Source of the DNA: Mesorhizobium loti
GTDB taxonomy: Bacteria > Pseudomonadota > Alphaproteobacteria > Rhizobiales > Rhizobiaceae
Assembly (NCBI GenBank): GCA_002356515.1
Contig: AP017605.1
Span: 3,038,001-3,102,000, forward strand
Reading direction: 5' to 3'
Length of the DNA: 64,000 nt
Under the pieces are notes generated by a model. It saw only the letters and a list, made by a program, of their open reading frames with translations. It ran no database searches and was not told where the DNA came from. A program made the translations under genes and the position numbers. This document shows, in pieces, positions 35,474-45,500 of this stretch (position 1 is its first letter; every line of letters starts with the position of its first letter).

Positions 35474-38431
35474 ATGAAAAAAGGCGATCATCTCTTCCTT
35501 GTCGACGGCTCCGGCTACATCTTCCGGGCCTATCACGCACTGCCACCACTGACACGCAAATCCGACGGCCTGCCGGTCGGTGCCGTTTCCGGTTTCTGCA
35601 ACATGCTGTGGAAGCTGATGCAGGATGCCCGCAACACCGATGTAGGCATTGTGCCGACGCATTTCGCGGTCATTTTCGACTATTCCTCGAAAACCTTCCG
35701 CAACGACCTCTACCCCGAATACAAGGCCAACCGTTCGGCACCGCCGGAAGATCTGATCCCGCAATTCGGCCTGATCCGCCAGGCAACCAGGGCGTTCAAC
35801 CTGCCTTGCATCGAGATCGAAGGTTATGAGGCCGACGACCTCATCGCCACTTATGCCAGGCTGGCCTGCGAGGCCGGTGGCGACACCACCATCATCTCCT
35901 CCGACAAGGATTTGATGCAGCTGGTCGGCGATACGGTCGGCATGTACGACCCGATGAAGGACCGTCAGATCGGCATTCCCGAGGTCATCGAGAAATGGGG
36001 CGTGCCGCCGGAAAAGATGGTCGATTTGCAGGCGCTGACCGGCGATTCCGTCGACAATGTGCCCGGCGTGCCCGGCATTGGCCCTAAGACGGCGGCGCAA
36101 TTGCTGGAGCAGTTCGGCGACCTTGACGGGCTGCTGGCCCGCGCCGGCGAGATCAAGCAGGACAAGAGACGCGAATCGATCATCGCCAACACCGAAAAGG
36201 CGCTGATCTCGCGCCAGCTGGTGACGCTGAAGAACGATGTGCCGGTGACCGACGGGCTGGACGATTTCGTCCTCCATGCCCCGGACGGGCCGAAGCTGAT
36301 CGGCTTCCTCAAGACCATGGAATTCACCTCGCTGACCCGCCGCGTGGCGGAAGCCACCAGCACCGAGGCCGGCGACGTCCAGGCCGTCGCTGTGACCGTC
36401 GAGCGCGCCGACCATGCGCATGGCCCTGACGTTGGGGCGGGAGCGCCAGTGGTGTCCCGGGGCGGCGCCCAGCCGGCCCAGGCCAACGGTGAGGCAGCCG
36501 CCGCACCCGACAAGGCAAAGCAAGGCGACACCCCTTCCCTGCTCTCAGCCTTGCGGCTGGAGCGCGCGGCCACCAGCAAGATCGACACGGCGGCCTATCC
36601 CTGCATCCGTGATATCGCGACGCTGAAAGCCTGGGTCGCCGAGGCGCGCGGGGCTGGCATCACCGCCTTCGACGTCAGGGCGACATCGGGCGATCCGATG
36701 CAGGCCGAACTGATCGGCATGGCAATAGCCACGGCGCCCGGCCGCGCCGCCTACATTCCCTTCGCCCATAAGAGCGGCAATGGTGACCTGCTCGGCGGCG
36801 GCACGCTCGAAAACCAGATCCCGCTGCGCGAGGCGCTGGCGGTGCTGAAGCCGCTGCTGGAGGACAAATCGGTCCTTAAGATCGCGCAGAACCTGAAATA
36901 CGATCTCGTCATCATGAGCCGCTACGGCATCGATGTCGCGCCCTTCGACGACACGATGCTGATCTCCTACGTGCTCGATGCCGGCACCCCGCACGGTCAT
37001 GGCATGGACGCACTGGCCGAGAAATGGCTCGGCCACACCCCGCTCCAGCTCAAGGACGTGACCGGTTCCGGCAAGAGCTCGGTCGGTTTCGATCAAGTCG
37101 ACATCGACAGGGCGACGGCCCACGCCGCCGAGGACGCCGATGTGACGCTGCGGCTCTGGCTGGTGCTGAAGCCCAGGCTTGCCGCCAAGGGGCTGGTCTC
37201 GGTCTATGAGCGGCTGGAACGGCCGCTGGTGCCGGTGCTGGCGCGCATGGAACAGCGCGGCATTTCGGTCGACCGGCAAATCCTGTCCAGGCTGTCGGGT
37301 GAACTGGCGCAGGGCGCTGCCCGGCTCGAAGAGGAAATCTACCAGCTCGTCGGCGAGCGCATCAACATCGGCTCGCCCAAGCAGCTCGGCGACATCCTCT
37401 TCGGCCGCATGGGCCTGCCCGGTGGTTCGAAAACCAAGACCGGCCAATGGTCGACCTCGGCGCAACTTTTGGAAGACCTTGCCGCCGAAGGCCACGAACT
37501 GCCGCGCAAGATCGTCGACTGGCGCCAGCTGACCAAGCTGAAATCGACATACACCGATGCGCTGCCGGGCTTCATCCACCCGGACACCAAACGCGTCCAC
37601 ACCTCCTATGCGCTCGCCGCGACGACGACGGGCCGGCTGTCGTCCTCTGATCCCAACCTGCAGAACATTCCGGTGCGCACCGCCGAAGGCCGCAAGATCA
37701 GGACCGCCTTCATCGCCGACAAGGGCAACCGGCTGGTCTCGGCCGACTACAGCCAGATCGAACTGCGCGTGCTCGCCCATGTCGCCGAAATTCCGCAATT
37801 GCGGCAGGCTTTCGCCGACGGTGCCGATATCCACGCCATCACCGCCTCCGAAATGTTCAACGTGCCGGTGGAGGGCATGCCTTCCGAAATCCGCCGCCGG
37901 GCCAAGGCGATCAATTTCGGCATCATCTACGGCATCTCCGCCTTCGGCCTCGCCAACCAGCTGTCGATCCCGCGCGAGGAAGCCAGCAACTACATCAAGA
38001 AATATTTCGAGCGCTTTCCCGGCATCCGCGACTATATCGAGGAAACCAAGGCCTATGCCCGCGAGCACGGCTTTGTCGAAACCATCTTCGGCCGCCGCAT
38101 CCATTACCCGGATATCCGCTCGTCCAACCCGTCGCTACGCGCCTTCAACGAGCGCGCCTCGATCAACGCCCGCCTGCAAGGCACCGCCGCCGACATCATC
38201 CGCCGCGCCATGGTGCGCATGGAGGAGGCGCTGGACAAGGCAAAACTGTCGGCCCGCATGCTCCTGCAGGTGCATGACGAACTGATCTTCGAAACAATCG
38301 AGGCGGAAGTGGAGGCGACGATCCCGGTCGTGCGGCACGTCATGGAAAACGCGGCGATGCCGGCGGTGTCGATGTCGGTGCCGCTGCACGTCGACGCGCG
38401 AGCCGCGAACAACTGGGACGAGGCGCATTAG
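35474..38431 (+). CDS. polA: DNA polymerase I
   Basis: A 985-residue family A polymerase for Okazaki fragment processing and repair. Residues 1-290 are the 5' nuclease (LFLVDGSGYIFRAYHAL, YEADDLIATYAR, SSDKDLMQLV, GDSVDNVPGVPGIGPKTA); about 380-590 the 3'-5' exonuclease-like domain; about 600-985 the polymerase with motif A DYSQIELRVLAH, motif B RRRAKAINFGIIYGIS and motif C QVHDEL. The exonuclease site is altered: the DxE motif reads F-D400-V-R402, so the second metal-binding acid is an arginine, and the catalytic tyrosine of motif III is H550, while D477 and D554 remain. The ATG at 35474 begins the family homology. Confidence 0.96.
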   Translation: MKKGDHLFLVDGSGYIFRAYHALPPLTRKSDGLPVGAVSGFCNMLWKLMQDARNTDVGIVPTHFAVIFDYSSKTFRNDLYPEYKANRSAPPEDLIPQFGLIRQATRAFNLPCIEIEGYEADDLIATYARLACEAGGDTTIISSDKDLMQLVGDTVGMYDPMKDRQIGIPEVIEKWGVPPEKMVDLQALTGDSVDNVPGVPGIGPKTAAQLLEQFGDLDGLLARAGEIKQDKRRESIIANTEKALISRQLVTLKNDVPVTDGLDDFVLHAPDGPKLIGFLKTMEFTSLTRRVAEATSTEAGDVQAVAVTVERADHAHGPDVGAGAPVVSRGGAQPAQANGEAAAAPDKAKQGDTPSLLSALRLERAATSKIDTAAYPCIRDIATLKAWVAEARGAGITAFDVRATSGDPMQAELIGMAIATAPGRAAYIPFAHKSGNGDLLGGGTLENQIPLREALAVLKPLLEDKSVLKIAQNLKYDLVIMSRYGIDVAPFDDTMLISYVLDAGTPHGHGMDALAEKWLGHTPLQLKDVTGSGKSSVGFDQVDIDRATAHAAEDADVTLRLWLVLKPRLAAKGLVSVYERLERPLVPVLARMEQRGISVDRQILSRLSGELAQGAARLEEEIYQLVGERINIGSPKQLGDILFGRMGLPGGSKTKTGQWSTSAQLLEDLAAEGHELPRKIVDWRQLTKLKSTYTDALPGFIHPDTKRVHTSYALAATTTGRLSSSDPNLQNIPVRTAEGRKIRTAFIADKGNRLVSADYSQIELRVLAHVAEIPQLRQAFADGADIHAITASEMFNVPVEGMPSEIRRRAKAINFGIIYGISAFGLANQLSIPREEASNYIKKYFERFPGIRDYIEETKAYAREHGFVETIFGRRIHYPDIRSSNPSLRAFNERASINARLQGTAADIIRRAMVRMEEALDKAKLSARMLLQVHDELIFETIEAEVEATIPVVRHVMENAAMPAVSMSVPLHVDARAANNWDEAH

Positions 38432-38467
38432 CGCCAACGCTTCGTCATCTTCGGATGAAGCGAAGGT

Positions 38468-38872
38468 TTAGGCCGCTTCGGCCCGGCACTTTGCGCAAAC
38501 ACCGCGAAACTCGATCACCGCCTTCTTGGCAGCGAAGCCGGTCGAACTGACCCATTCGTTCAGCCGGTGGTCGACATCGTGATCGGACATCTCCGTCACC
38601 TGCCCGCACGTGTCGCAGATGGCGAAGGCGGTCATTGAATGGCTGTGATCGTGCGGTTCGGCGCAGGCAACGAAGGAATTGATGCTTTCCAGCCGGTGGA
38701 CAAAGCCGGACTTAACCAGCGTGTCGAGCGCCCGATAGACCTGCAGCGGCGCGCGAAAACCGCGCTCGCGCAGTTGGTCAAGCAATGTGTAGGCGCTGAG
38801 CGGCCCGCTGGCGGCCTCGAGTTTCTCGAGCACGCACACCTGGTTTTTCGTCAGCACATCCCTTGCCGCCAT
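38468..38872 (-). CDS. zur: Zinc uptake regulator, Fur family
   Basis: A 134-residue Fur-family repressor. The winged helix (LTKNQVCVLEKLEAASGPLSAY, APLQVYRALDTLVKSGFVHRL) is followed by the metal-binding dimerisation domain with EPHDHSHSM and the structural zinc cysteines CDTCG and CAKC. The HDHSH pattern and short N-terminus fit Zur, which represses zinc uptake genes when zinc is sufficient; znuABC is not in this window. I chose ATG 38872 (GGAACAG upstream); longer starts add an arginine-rich tail that is not family-like. It is divergent from the caspase operon. Confidence 0.85.
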   Translation of the reverse strand: MAARDVLTKNQVCVLEKLEAASGPLSAYTLLDQLRERGFRAPLQVYRALDTLVKSGFVHRLESINSFVACAEPHDHSHSMTAFAICDTCGQVTEMSDHDVDHRLNEWVSSTGFAAKKAVIEFRGVCAKCRAEAA

Positions 38873-39117
38873 GGTTCTGTTCCAACTTGTCCTGCGCCAT
38901 CCCCGGGCTCTTTGCCCGTGCAAACGGCCCGATGCCATTCAGATAGCGACGAACCGTCGTCTTTGCTACTCTTCTGTTGTTGTCCCGGGCCAATCGATAA
39001 CGTGCCGGCACATTTGACGATGACAGGGTTGATGACGCAGCGACATTCAAAATACTGACAAAATCCTCGACGAGGGTGGTTTCGCTTGGGAAATTCGATC
39101 GGGCTTGGGGAAGCGAT

Positions 39118-41319
39118 ATGATCAAATTGACACGCCGGACGCTGCTTGTCGGCGCGTCCGCGCTGATGGCGGCTGGTACGATATCGTTCCGGGCACTGGC
39201 GGCATCGCGCACCTATCATGCGCTGCTGGTCGCCTGCACCGAATACCCTGCCTTGCCGCAGAGGAACTGGCTGATCGGGCCAAAGAACGATGCCGGCCTG
39301 GTGCACGAGTATCTGCTGAAGAACGTGCCCGACCCGGTGCGGTTTGCACCCGAAAACGTCACGCTGCTCGCCAAGGATGTGCCCGGCGCCAATGGCTTGC
39401 CGACCCATGCGGCGATCAAGGCGGCGCTGGCAGATTTGGCGGCCAAGGTTCAGCGTGACGATTTCGTCTATCTGCATCTGTCCGGCCATGGCGCCCAGCA
39501 GCCTGAAAGGGTCAAGGGCGACGAGACCGACGGGCTCGACGAGATTTTCCTGCCGGTCGACATCGAGAAATGGATAAACCGCGACGCCGGCGTGCCGAAC
39601 GCGCTGGTCGACAATGAGATTGGCGACGCGCTCGACGCCATCCGCAACAAGGGCGCCTTTGTCTGGGCCGTCTTCGACTGCTGCCATTCCGGCACCGCGA
39701 CTCGCGCCGTCGAGGTCGACGACGAGCTGGAACGCAAGGTTGAGTTCGCCGACCTGGTCGGCGGCGACGAGGCTGCCAGGGCGGCCGCCATCAAGACCTA
39801 TGAGGACACGGTCGCAGGCGCTTCGCGCGGCCTCGACGAGAATGGCGCGCGCAAGCCGGCCTTCAACCTGACGCCGACCGGCGGCGAGCCGATCACCAAG
39901 GGCAAGCTGGTCGCCTTCTACGCCGCGCAGACGGTGGAGACGACGCCGGAGATGCCGTTGCCCAAGGGCACGACGGATGCGCCGCGCTTCGGCCTGTTCA
40001 CCTTCACCATCCTGTCGAAACTGGCGGAGAATCCCAACGTCACCTATCGCCAGCTTGGTCAGGCTGTGCTGCAGCAATATTCAGCCGACAGCCGCACCCG
40101 GCCGACACCGCTGTTCGAGGGCGAACTCGACGCGCGCGTCTTCGGCACTGACAAGACCGACGCCGTCATGCAGTGGCCCATCGTCGTCAAGGACGGCGAG
40201 GCGACGATCGGCGCCGGCCTGCTGCATCGCCTCACGCCGGGCAGCAAGCTCGCCATCCTGCCCTCGGCGCTGTCGTCGCTGTCCGACGCGGTCGGCTATC
40301 TCGAGGTGGAGTCGGCCAAGAACCTGGAGAGCCACGTCAAGCCGGTCGAGTTCGAGAAGAAGCCGGCACTCAAGCTCACCGACATTCCCGCCAACGCCTA
40401 TGCACGGGTGGCGGAGATCGCCGTCGATTACAAACTTGCCGTCGCGCGGCCGGCCGCGACCAAGGGACTGGAGAAGGAAACCGAGCTGGTCAATTCGGTT
40501 CTCGACGAGCTGGCCGCGGCCAAGGAGACCGGCTTCAACATCGAGCTGGTCGATCCGGGCAAGAGCGCCGAGCTGCGCTTCGCGGTGATGCGCGAGAATG
40601 CCATTGAAGGCGCGGCCGGGGACGCCACCGACAAACCGGCGCTGTGGTTCCTGCCGGCATCGGGCGACGTGACCCTGAAGGACGGCAGCAAGCCGCCGCT
40701 GATCATCATCCATCCGGACGATCGCCAGAAGCTGGTCGACGCAACGGCCAGGAATTTGCGCACCATCTTCCGCGCCACGGGCCTGTCGCGGCTGGCGGCG
40801 GCCTCCGACTACAAGCCCGAGGATGTCGACGTGCAGTTCCAGGTCAAGCGCCGCGACAAGGATGGCCTTGAACCGCTGCAGGCTTCCGCGGTGCCGCGCG
40901 TCTCGCCGGGCGACGAAGTGCATGTGCTGGCCAAGAACAGTTCGGACCAACTGGTCGACATCAACGTGCTCTATGTCGGCAGCGACTATTCGATCACCCA
41001 CATCGTTGCCGAGCGTCTCGCCCCGCAAGCCACGCTGGAGGAAGGGCTGCTCGCCTTCACCGACACCAGCTTCGGCATGGAACGGATGATCGCGGTGCTG
41101 ACCGAGGCGCCGCCGGAGAGCGAGAAGGAGGATCTGAGCTTCCTGGCGCAGGACGGCGTCGCCTCGATGACGCGCGGCCTCGGCCCCGCCAGCTTCTCCG
41201 ACATGCTCGCCGATATCGGCGCGGCGCCACCGACCCGATCGGTGATGCGGCTTGCCGACAAGAGCGGCCCGAAGGGCGCGGTGATGATCTTCCCGATGGA
41301 GACGGTGCCGCGCGCCTGA
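39118..41319 (+). CDS. Tat-exported caspase family (orthocaspase-like) protein
   Basis: A 733-residue protein. A twin-arginine signal (LTRRTLLVGASALMAAG, RR at 6-7) predicts folded export. Residues about 32-330 form a C14-type caspase/metacaspase p20 domain (YHALLVACTEYPALPQRNW, histidine H124 in YLHLSGHGAQ, cysteine C189 in FDCCHSGT), with a non-catalytic C-terminal region containing a DUF4384-like beta domain (VSPGDEVHVLAKNSSDQLVD and INVLYVGSDYSITHI). GGGGAAG precedes the ATG. It starts a plus-strand gene run with a second caspase gene. It should cleave after basic residues like other metacaspases (family knowledge); its substrate is unknown. Confidence 0.88.
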   Translation: MIKLTRRTLLVGASALMAAGTISFRALAASRTYHALLVACTEYPALPQRNWLIGPKNDAGLVHEYLLKNVPDPVRFAPENVTLLAKDVPGANGLPTHAAIKAALADLAAKVQRDDFVYLHLSGHGAQQPERVKGDETDGLDEIFLPVDIEKWINRDAGVPNALVDNEIGDALDAIRNKGAFVWAVFDCCHSGTATRAVEVDDELERKVEFADLVGGDEAARAAAIKTYEDTVAGASRGLDENGARKPAFNLTPTGGEPITKGKLVAFYAAQTVETTPEMPLPKGTTDAPRFGLFTFTILSKLAENPNVTYRQLGQAVLQQYSADSRTRPTPLFEGELDARVFGTDKTDAVMQWPIVVKDGEATIGAGLLHRLTPGSKLAILPSALSSLSDAVGYLEVESAKNLESHVKPVEFEKKPALKLTDIPANAYARVAEIAVDYKLAVARPAATKGLEKETELVNSVLDELAAAKETGFNIELVDPGKSAELRFAVMRENAIEGAAGDATDKPALWFLPASGDVTLKDGSKPPLIIIHPDDRQKLVDATARNLRTIFRATGLSRLAAASDYKPEDVDVQFQVKRRDKDGLEPLQASAVPRVSPGDEVHVLAKNSSDQLVDINVLYVGSDYSITHIVAERLAPQATLEEGLLAFTDTSFGMERMIAVLTEAPPESEKEDLSFLAQDGVASMTRGLGPASFSDMLADIGAAPPTRSVMRLADKSGPKGAVMIFPMETVPRA

Positions 41320-41437
41320 GTTCCGGTGCCAGGGCCGCACGGCCCTGTTGCGCCGGCTCTTGCGAGATCGGTGCGATATGAGAACATTCCCGGCCGCCAT
41401 GGCGCATGTCGGCTGGATGAAGCAGATAGGATCGATT

Positions 41438-41818
41438 GTGAAGAATTCCGTGTTTTCCTGGCGCGTGGCGGTGGCCGGCTTGGCCGGCAGCCTGTTGCTG
41501 ATCGCCAACGCTTCGGCAGAGGACGCTTGCGGCCTGTGCGTCAAGCAGATCGTCACCAACTCGGAACTGGCGACCTGTTTTCTCGATCAGTACGACCAGA
41601 TCGCCAAAAGCAACAGCAACGCTGTAGTGGTCGATCTCTCGAGCTGTGCCTCGCGCGGCATCGTCGAGGCATTGCCGTCACCGACAAAGGCGCCTGCGGA
41701 ACCGGACGTGCAGTTCATGGTCTCGCGCCCGCAACTGCAGTGCCTGAAGAAGCAGCTGGAGACGCCGGGCATCGTGCTTGATCCCTCCGCCACCATCGAA
41801 CTGGACAACTGCAAATGA
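41438..41818 (+). CDS. Small secreted hypothetical protein of the caspase locus
   Basis: A 126-residue product when started at GTG 41438, where AGGATC stands upstream and a classical signal peptide begins (KNSVFSWRVAVAGLAGSLLL, cleavage after ANASA). Upstream in-frame ATGs (41378, 41399, 41417) are alternatives. The mature part (about 98 residues) has five or six cysteines (DACGLCVKQI, ATCFLDQYD, SSCASRG, LQCLKKQL, DNCK), suggesting disulfides in the periplasm. No family recognised. Its stop overlaps the next gene's start by 4 bp, so the two are coupled. Confidence 0.75.
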   Translation: MKNSVFSWRVAVAGLAGSLLLIANASAEDACGLCVKQIVTNSELATCFLDQYDQIAKSNSNAVVVDLSSCASRGIVEALPSPTKAPAEPDVQFMVSRPQLQCLKKQLETPGIVLDPSATIELDNCK

Positions 41819-42522
41819 AGAAGCCGGGGGGCACGACAAAGCAGACACGGATGGCAGCGCCCGCCAAGGCGCCGGCGGCGAAGCAGACGCTGCCGGAAAC
41901 CACCGAAGGTTTCCCCTGGCCAAGCAGCCATGAGATCAAGAAGGAGAGCAATCCCTTCACCGATCGCGACTGGCGCATGCTGGTCTATGCCTGGTCGGGC
42001 TTGCTGGTGCGTTTCGCCATCATCTTCACCCTGGCGTTCTCGGTCTATCAGTTCCTCGCCAATCAGGAACAGAAGCGCGTCGAGCAGACCATGTCGCTGG
42101 TCGAACTCTGGGAAACCAAGGATTACCAGCAGGCGCAGCGGGCATTGAAAGATCGTCTCGCCGCCCTCAACGCCAAATACGACAATCTGCTCAGCGCCAA
42201 TCCTTCGCCGACCGAGGAACAGGTGTTCCGTCAGCGCATCGGCATCGAGGCGATGACCGCCTCCGGTGGCGACATGCCGCTCGCCGATTTCAACGAGAAT
42301 TTCGACCGCATCGTCTATTTCCTCAACCGCCTGTCCTTCTGCGTCGACGGCAACCTGTGTTCGCGCAAGGTGACCGACGCTTATTTCCGCGACTATGCCG
42401 TCTCGTTCTGGAGCTATTTTGCCGGCTATGTCGACAAGCAGCGCAAAGCCGGTTCGCCGACTTTCGCCACGGCGATCGAGGCCTATGTGCGCAACGGGCA
42501 ACCGACGGCCGAAGCCAAATAG
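41815..42522 (+). CDS. Single-pass membrane protein of the caspase locus
   Basis: A 235-residue protein with a Lys/Ala/Pro-rich cytoplasmic start, one helix (about 62-82, LVRFAIIFTLAFSVYQFLAN), then a helical periplasmic or cytoplasmic part (NQEQKRVEQTMSLVELWETK, VYFLNRLSFCVDGNLCSRKV, DYAVSFWSYFAGYVDKQ). The VELWETKDYQQAQRAL...FLNRLS pattern recalls DUF4760-type proteins, but I do not assign it. It is tightly packed: 4-bp overlap with the gene before and 2-bp gap to the WD40-caspase gene, so it probably anchors or serves that protein. Confidence 0.75.
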   Translation: MKKPGGTTKQTRMAAPAKAPAAKQTLPETTEGFPWPSSHEIKKESNPFTDRDWRMLVYAWSGLLVRFAIIFTLAFSVYQFLANQEQKRVEQTMSLVELWETKDYQQAQRALKDRLAALNAKYDNLLSANPSPTEEQVFRQRIGIEAMTASGGDMPLADFNENFDRIVYFLNRLSFCVDGNLCSRKVTDAYFRDYAVSFWSYFAGYVDKQRKAGSPTFATAIEAYVRNGQPTAEAK

Positions 42523-42524
42523 CG

Positions 42525-45500
42525 ATGAGACACGCCCGGGTCAGCTTCCGCCTCATGCGTGCCTGCAGGTGGCTGGCCATGGCTGGAGCTTTGGTCACGG
42601 CCTCGGCCGTCCGCGCCGAGGACGCCCCGGATTTCCATCTCGATCTCGACACCGGAGGCCATACCGCCCGGATCGCCGACCTCGCTTTCACACCTGATGG
42701 CGAGGATCTGGTCTCGGCATCCGATGACAAGACCATACGCATCTGGGACTGGCAGAGCGGCGTGACGCTGCGCACCATCCGCGGCTATCTCGGCTATGGC
42801 AACGACGGCAAGATCTTCGCGGTCGCGGTCTCGCCGGACGGCAAGACGATCGCCGCCGGCGGCTATTTCGGTGCTGGTCTCGGCGACAAGCCGCCCTATG
42901 GCGATATCAGGCTGTTCGACTTCGCCACCGGCAAGATCAAGGCCGTGCTCAAGGCCGCCGACTACGCGACCTATGACCTCGCCTTCTCTCCCGATGGCAA
43001 GACATTGGCCGCCGGCGGTGCCGACGGCGTCGTCTATCTCTGGAAACAGGACGACAAGGCCACGTCTGGCTGGACGCTGGACAAGAAGCTCGATGCTGAT
43101 TCCTGGCACATCGACAAGCTGGCCTTCGCCGCTGCGGGAACCCGACTGGCGGCAACGACGACCGACAACGGCATCCGGCTGTGGGACGTCACCAAGGGCG
43201 AGGAGATCGCCTTGCCGGCTGAAGCCGAACCATTGCGGGACATCAGCGTCATGGCGCTAGCGGCCTCGCAGGATGGCAGCCTGTTCGCCACCGGCAGCAA
43301 GGACGGCCAGGTCCAGCTCTGGCGCGCGGCCGACGGCACGCTGGTGCGCGCCATGCCGAAGCAGGATTTCCTCATCGGCTCGCTGACCTTCGCCAAGGGG
43401 TCGCTTCTGGTCGCCTCATGCGGCTATCGCTGCGCCGACAAGCATCGCTCCACCGTCTGGAATACCGACAGCGGCGAGAAGCTGCTCGACTACAGCGGCC
43501 ACGACGGCACCGTCTATGCCAGTGCCGCCAATGCCGACGGCTCGCTGGTGGCGACCGCCGGCGGCACCCGCAACGCCATCCAGGTCTGGGACCCGGCGAC
43601 CGGCGAACGCAAGGCCTTGCTGCAAGGTGTGGGAGAGCCGGTGACATCAGTCGGCCTCGACGCCGCGAACGGAATCATCGCCTGGGGTAATGCCAACCCC
43701 TGCCCCGAGCGCGTGGCTTGCCCGGAACAGCTGGGTGCGCTGGACAAGACGCTGGAACTGCCGACCACCGAGCGGTTCTTCGAGGATCCGCAGCCCCTGA
43801 CCGAACCCGGCTCGTTTGCCCGCGCAGCATTTGCCGACGGCCAGTGGTCGCTACACGCCACGGCGGGTGGCAAGGACGCGCTGGAAAACGCTGTGCTGGA
43901 GATCATCAATGCCGGCAAGGTGGTGCGCTCGATCGAGAACGACGCCACCAACGGCTTTGCCCATTCCGCGTTCACGCTGATCGACAACGGGCTTGGCCTG
44001 ATCACCGGCGGCAGTGACGGCACGTTGCTGGAATACAAGGCCGCGACTGCCAGGGTCTCCGGCGAATTTATCGGCCATGCCGGCGAAATCAACGCCATGG
44101 TCTCCTCGGAGAAAGCCGGCCTGCTGGTCACCGGCAGTGCCGACCAGACGCTGAGGCTGTGGAACCTGAAGACGCACGAGCTGATCGTGTCGATGTTCTT
44201 TGCCGGCTCGCAATGGATCGCCTGGATGCCGCAGGGCTATTATTATTCCTCCGACGAGGGCGACAAGCTGATTGGCTGGCAGGTCAACCAGGGCCGCGAT
44301 CATGAAGGCCGTTTCATCCGCGCCGGCCAGTTGAAGAAATATCTCTGGAGCCCCGAAATGGTGCGCCGTGCCATCATCCTGCGCAGCGCCAAACAGGCGG
44401 TCAAGGAGATGCGGCCGGGCGTCGACGACGAGTTGCAGAAGCTTTTGCAGCGCAAGCCGCCGGAATTCGACATCCGGCTGGCCGACGACCAGAGCAAGGT
44501 CCGTGACGGTTATGTCGCCGTCGAGATCACAGGCGCCAAGGAGGCCGGCACCGATGTCGCCGGCTTCTCGATCTTGTCGAACAGCCGCAATGTCGGCGAC
44601 ATTGCCACGCGTTCGGCGGACGGCAACCACACCATCGTCGAAGTGCCAGTCGAGGATGGTCAAAACACCATCCGCATCACCGGCACCAACGAATATGGCT
44701 ATCTGACCGAACGCAGCGTGACCGCGCTGGCGAGGAAGACGGAGAAGGCCGAAGCCAAGGGCAAGCTCTATGTCGCGGTGATCGGTGTCGACAAATACCC
44801 ATTCCTGACCAATGCCTGTTCAGGCCACGCCTGCGATTTGCGCTACCCCGTCGATGACGCCACCGAATTCCTCAAGGTGATCGCGCAGAAATCGGCGCCT
44901 TTGTTCTCCTCGATGGAGACGCTGGTGCTGGTCAACCGCGAGGCGCTCGACGAGAGCCCCGACAAGGCGCAGCAGACCTACACGGTCGCCAGCGCCGACG
45001 GCATCATGGAGCCGGACTCGCACACGATCGACGACCAGCTCGCCGATTTCCTCGACAGACCCGGCGAGCACGACACCACCATCATTTTCGTTGCCGGCCA
45101 TGGCATCAACATCGACGAGGACTACTATTTCATTCCGACCGATGGCCGCAAACAGGATGCCGATCGCTGGAAGCGCTCCTCGCTTGTCGACTGGGGTGAC
45201 ATCCAGAAATCGGTCGAACGGGCCAAGGGCATGCGCTTCATGCTGCTCGACACCTGTCATGCCGCCAATGCCTTCAATCCGCGCCTGGAAAAGGACGCGC
45301 AGGACGCGCGCATCGTCGTGTTTTCGGCGACCGCGGCCAACAACACCGCCGCCGAACTGCCGGAACTGGGCCACGGCGTCTTCACCTATTCGATCCTCGA
45401 AGGCCTGCGCGGCAAGGCGCGGACATCCGACGGCGGCGTGACGCTGTTCGGGCTCGCCGATTTCATCTCGCGCGAAGTGGTTCGGCTGACGTCGTCGAAG

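Noticed and set aside
38941..39117. Zur box between zur and the caspase gene
   Set aside because: Only short palindromes such as TGCCGGCA are seen; no GTNATNNNATNAC-like dyad could be recognised.
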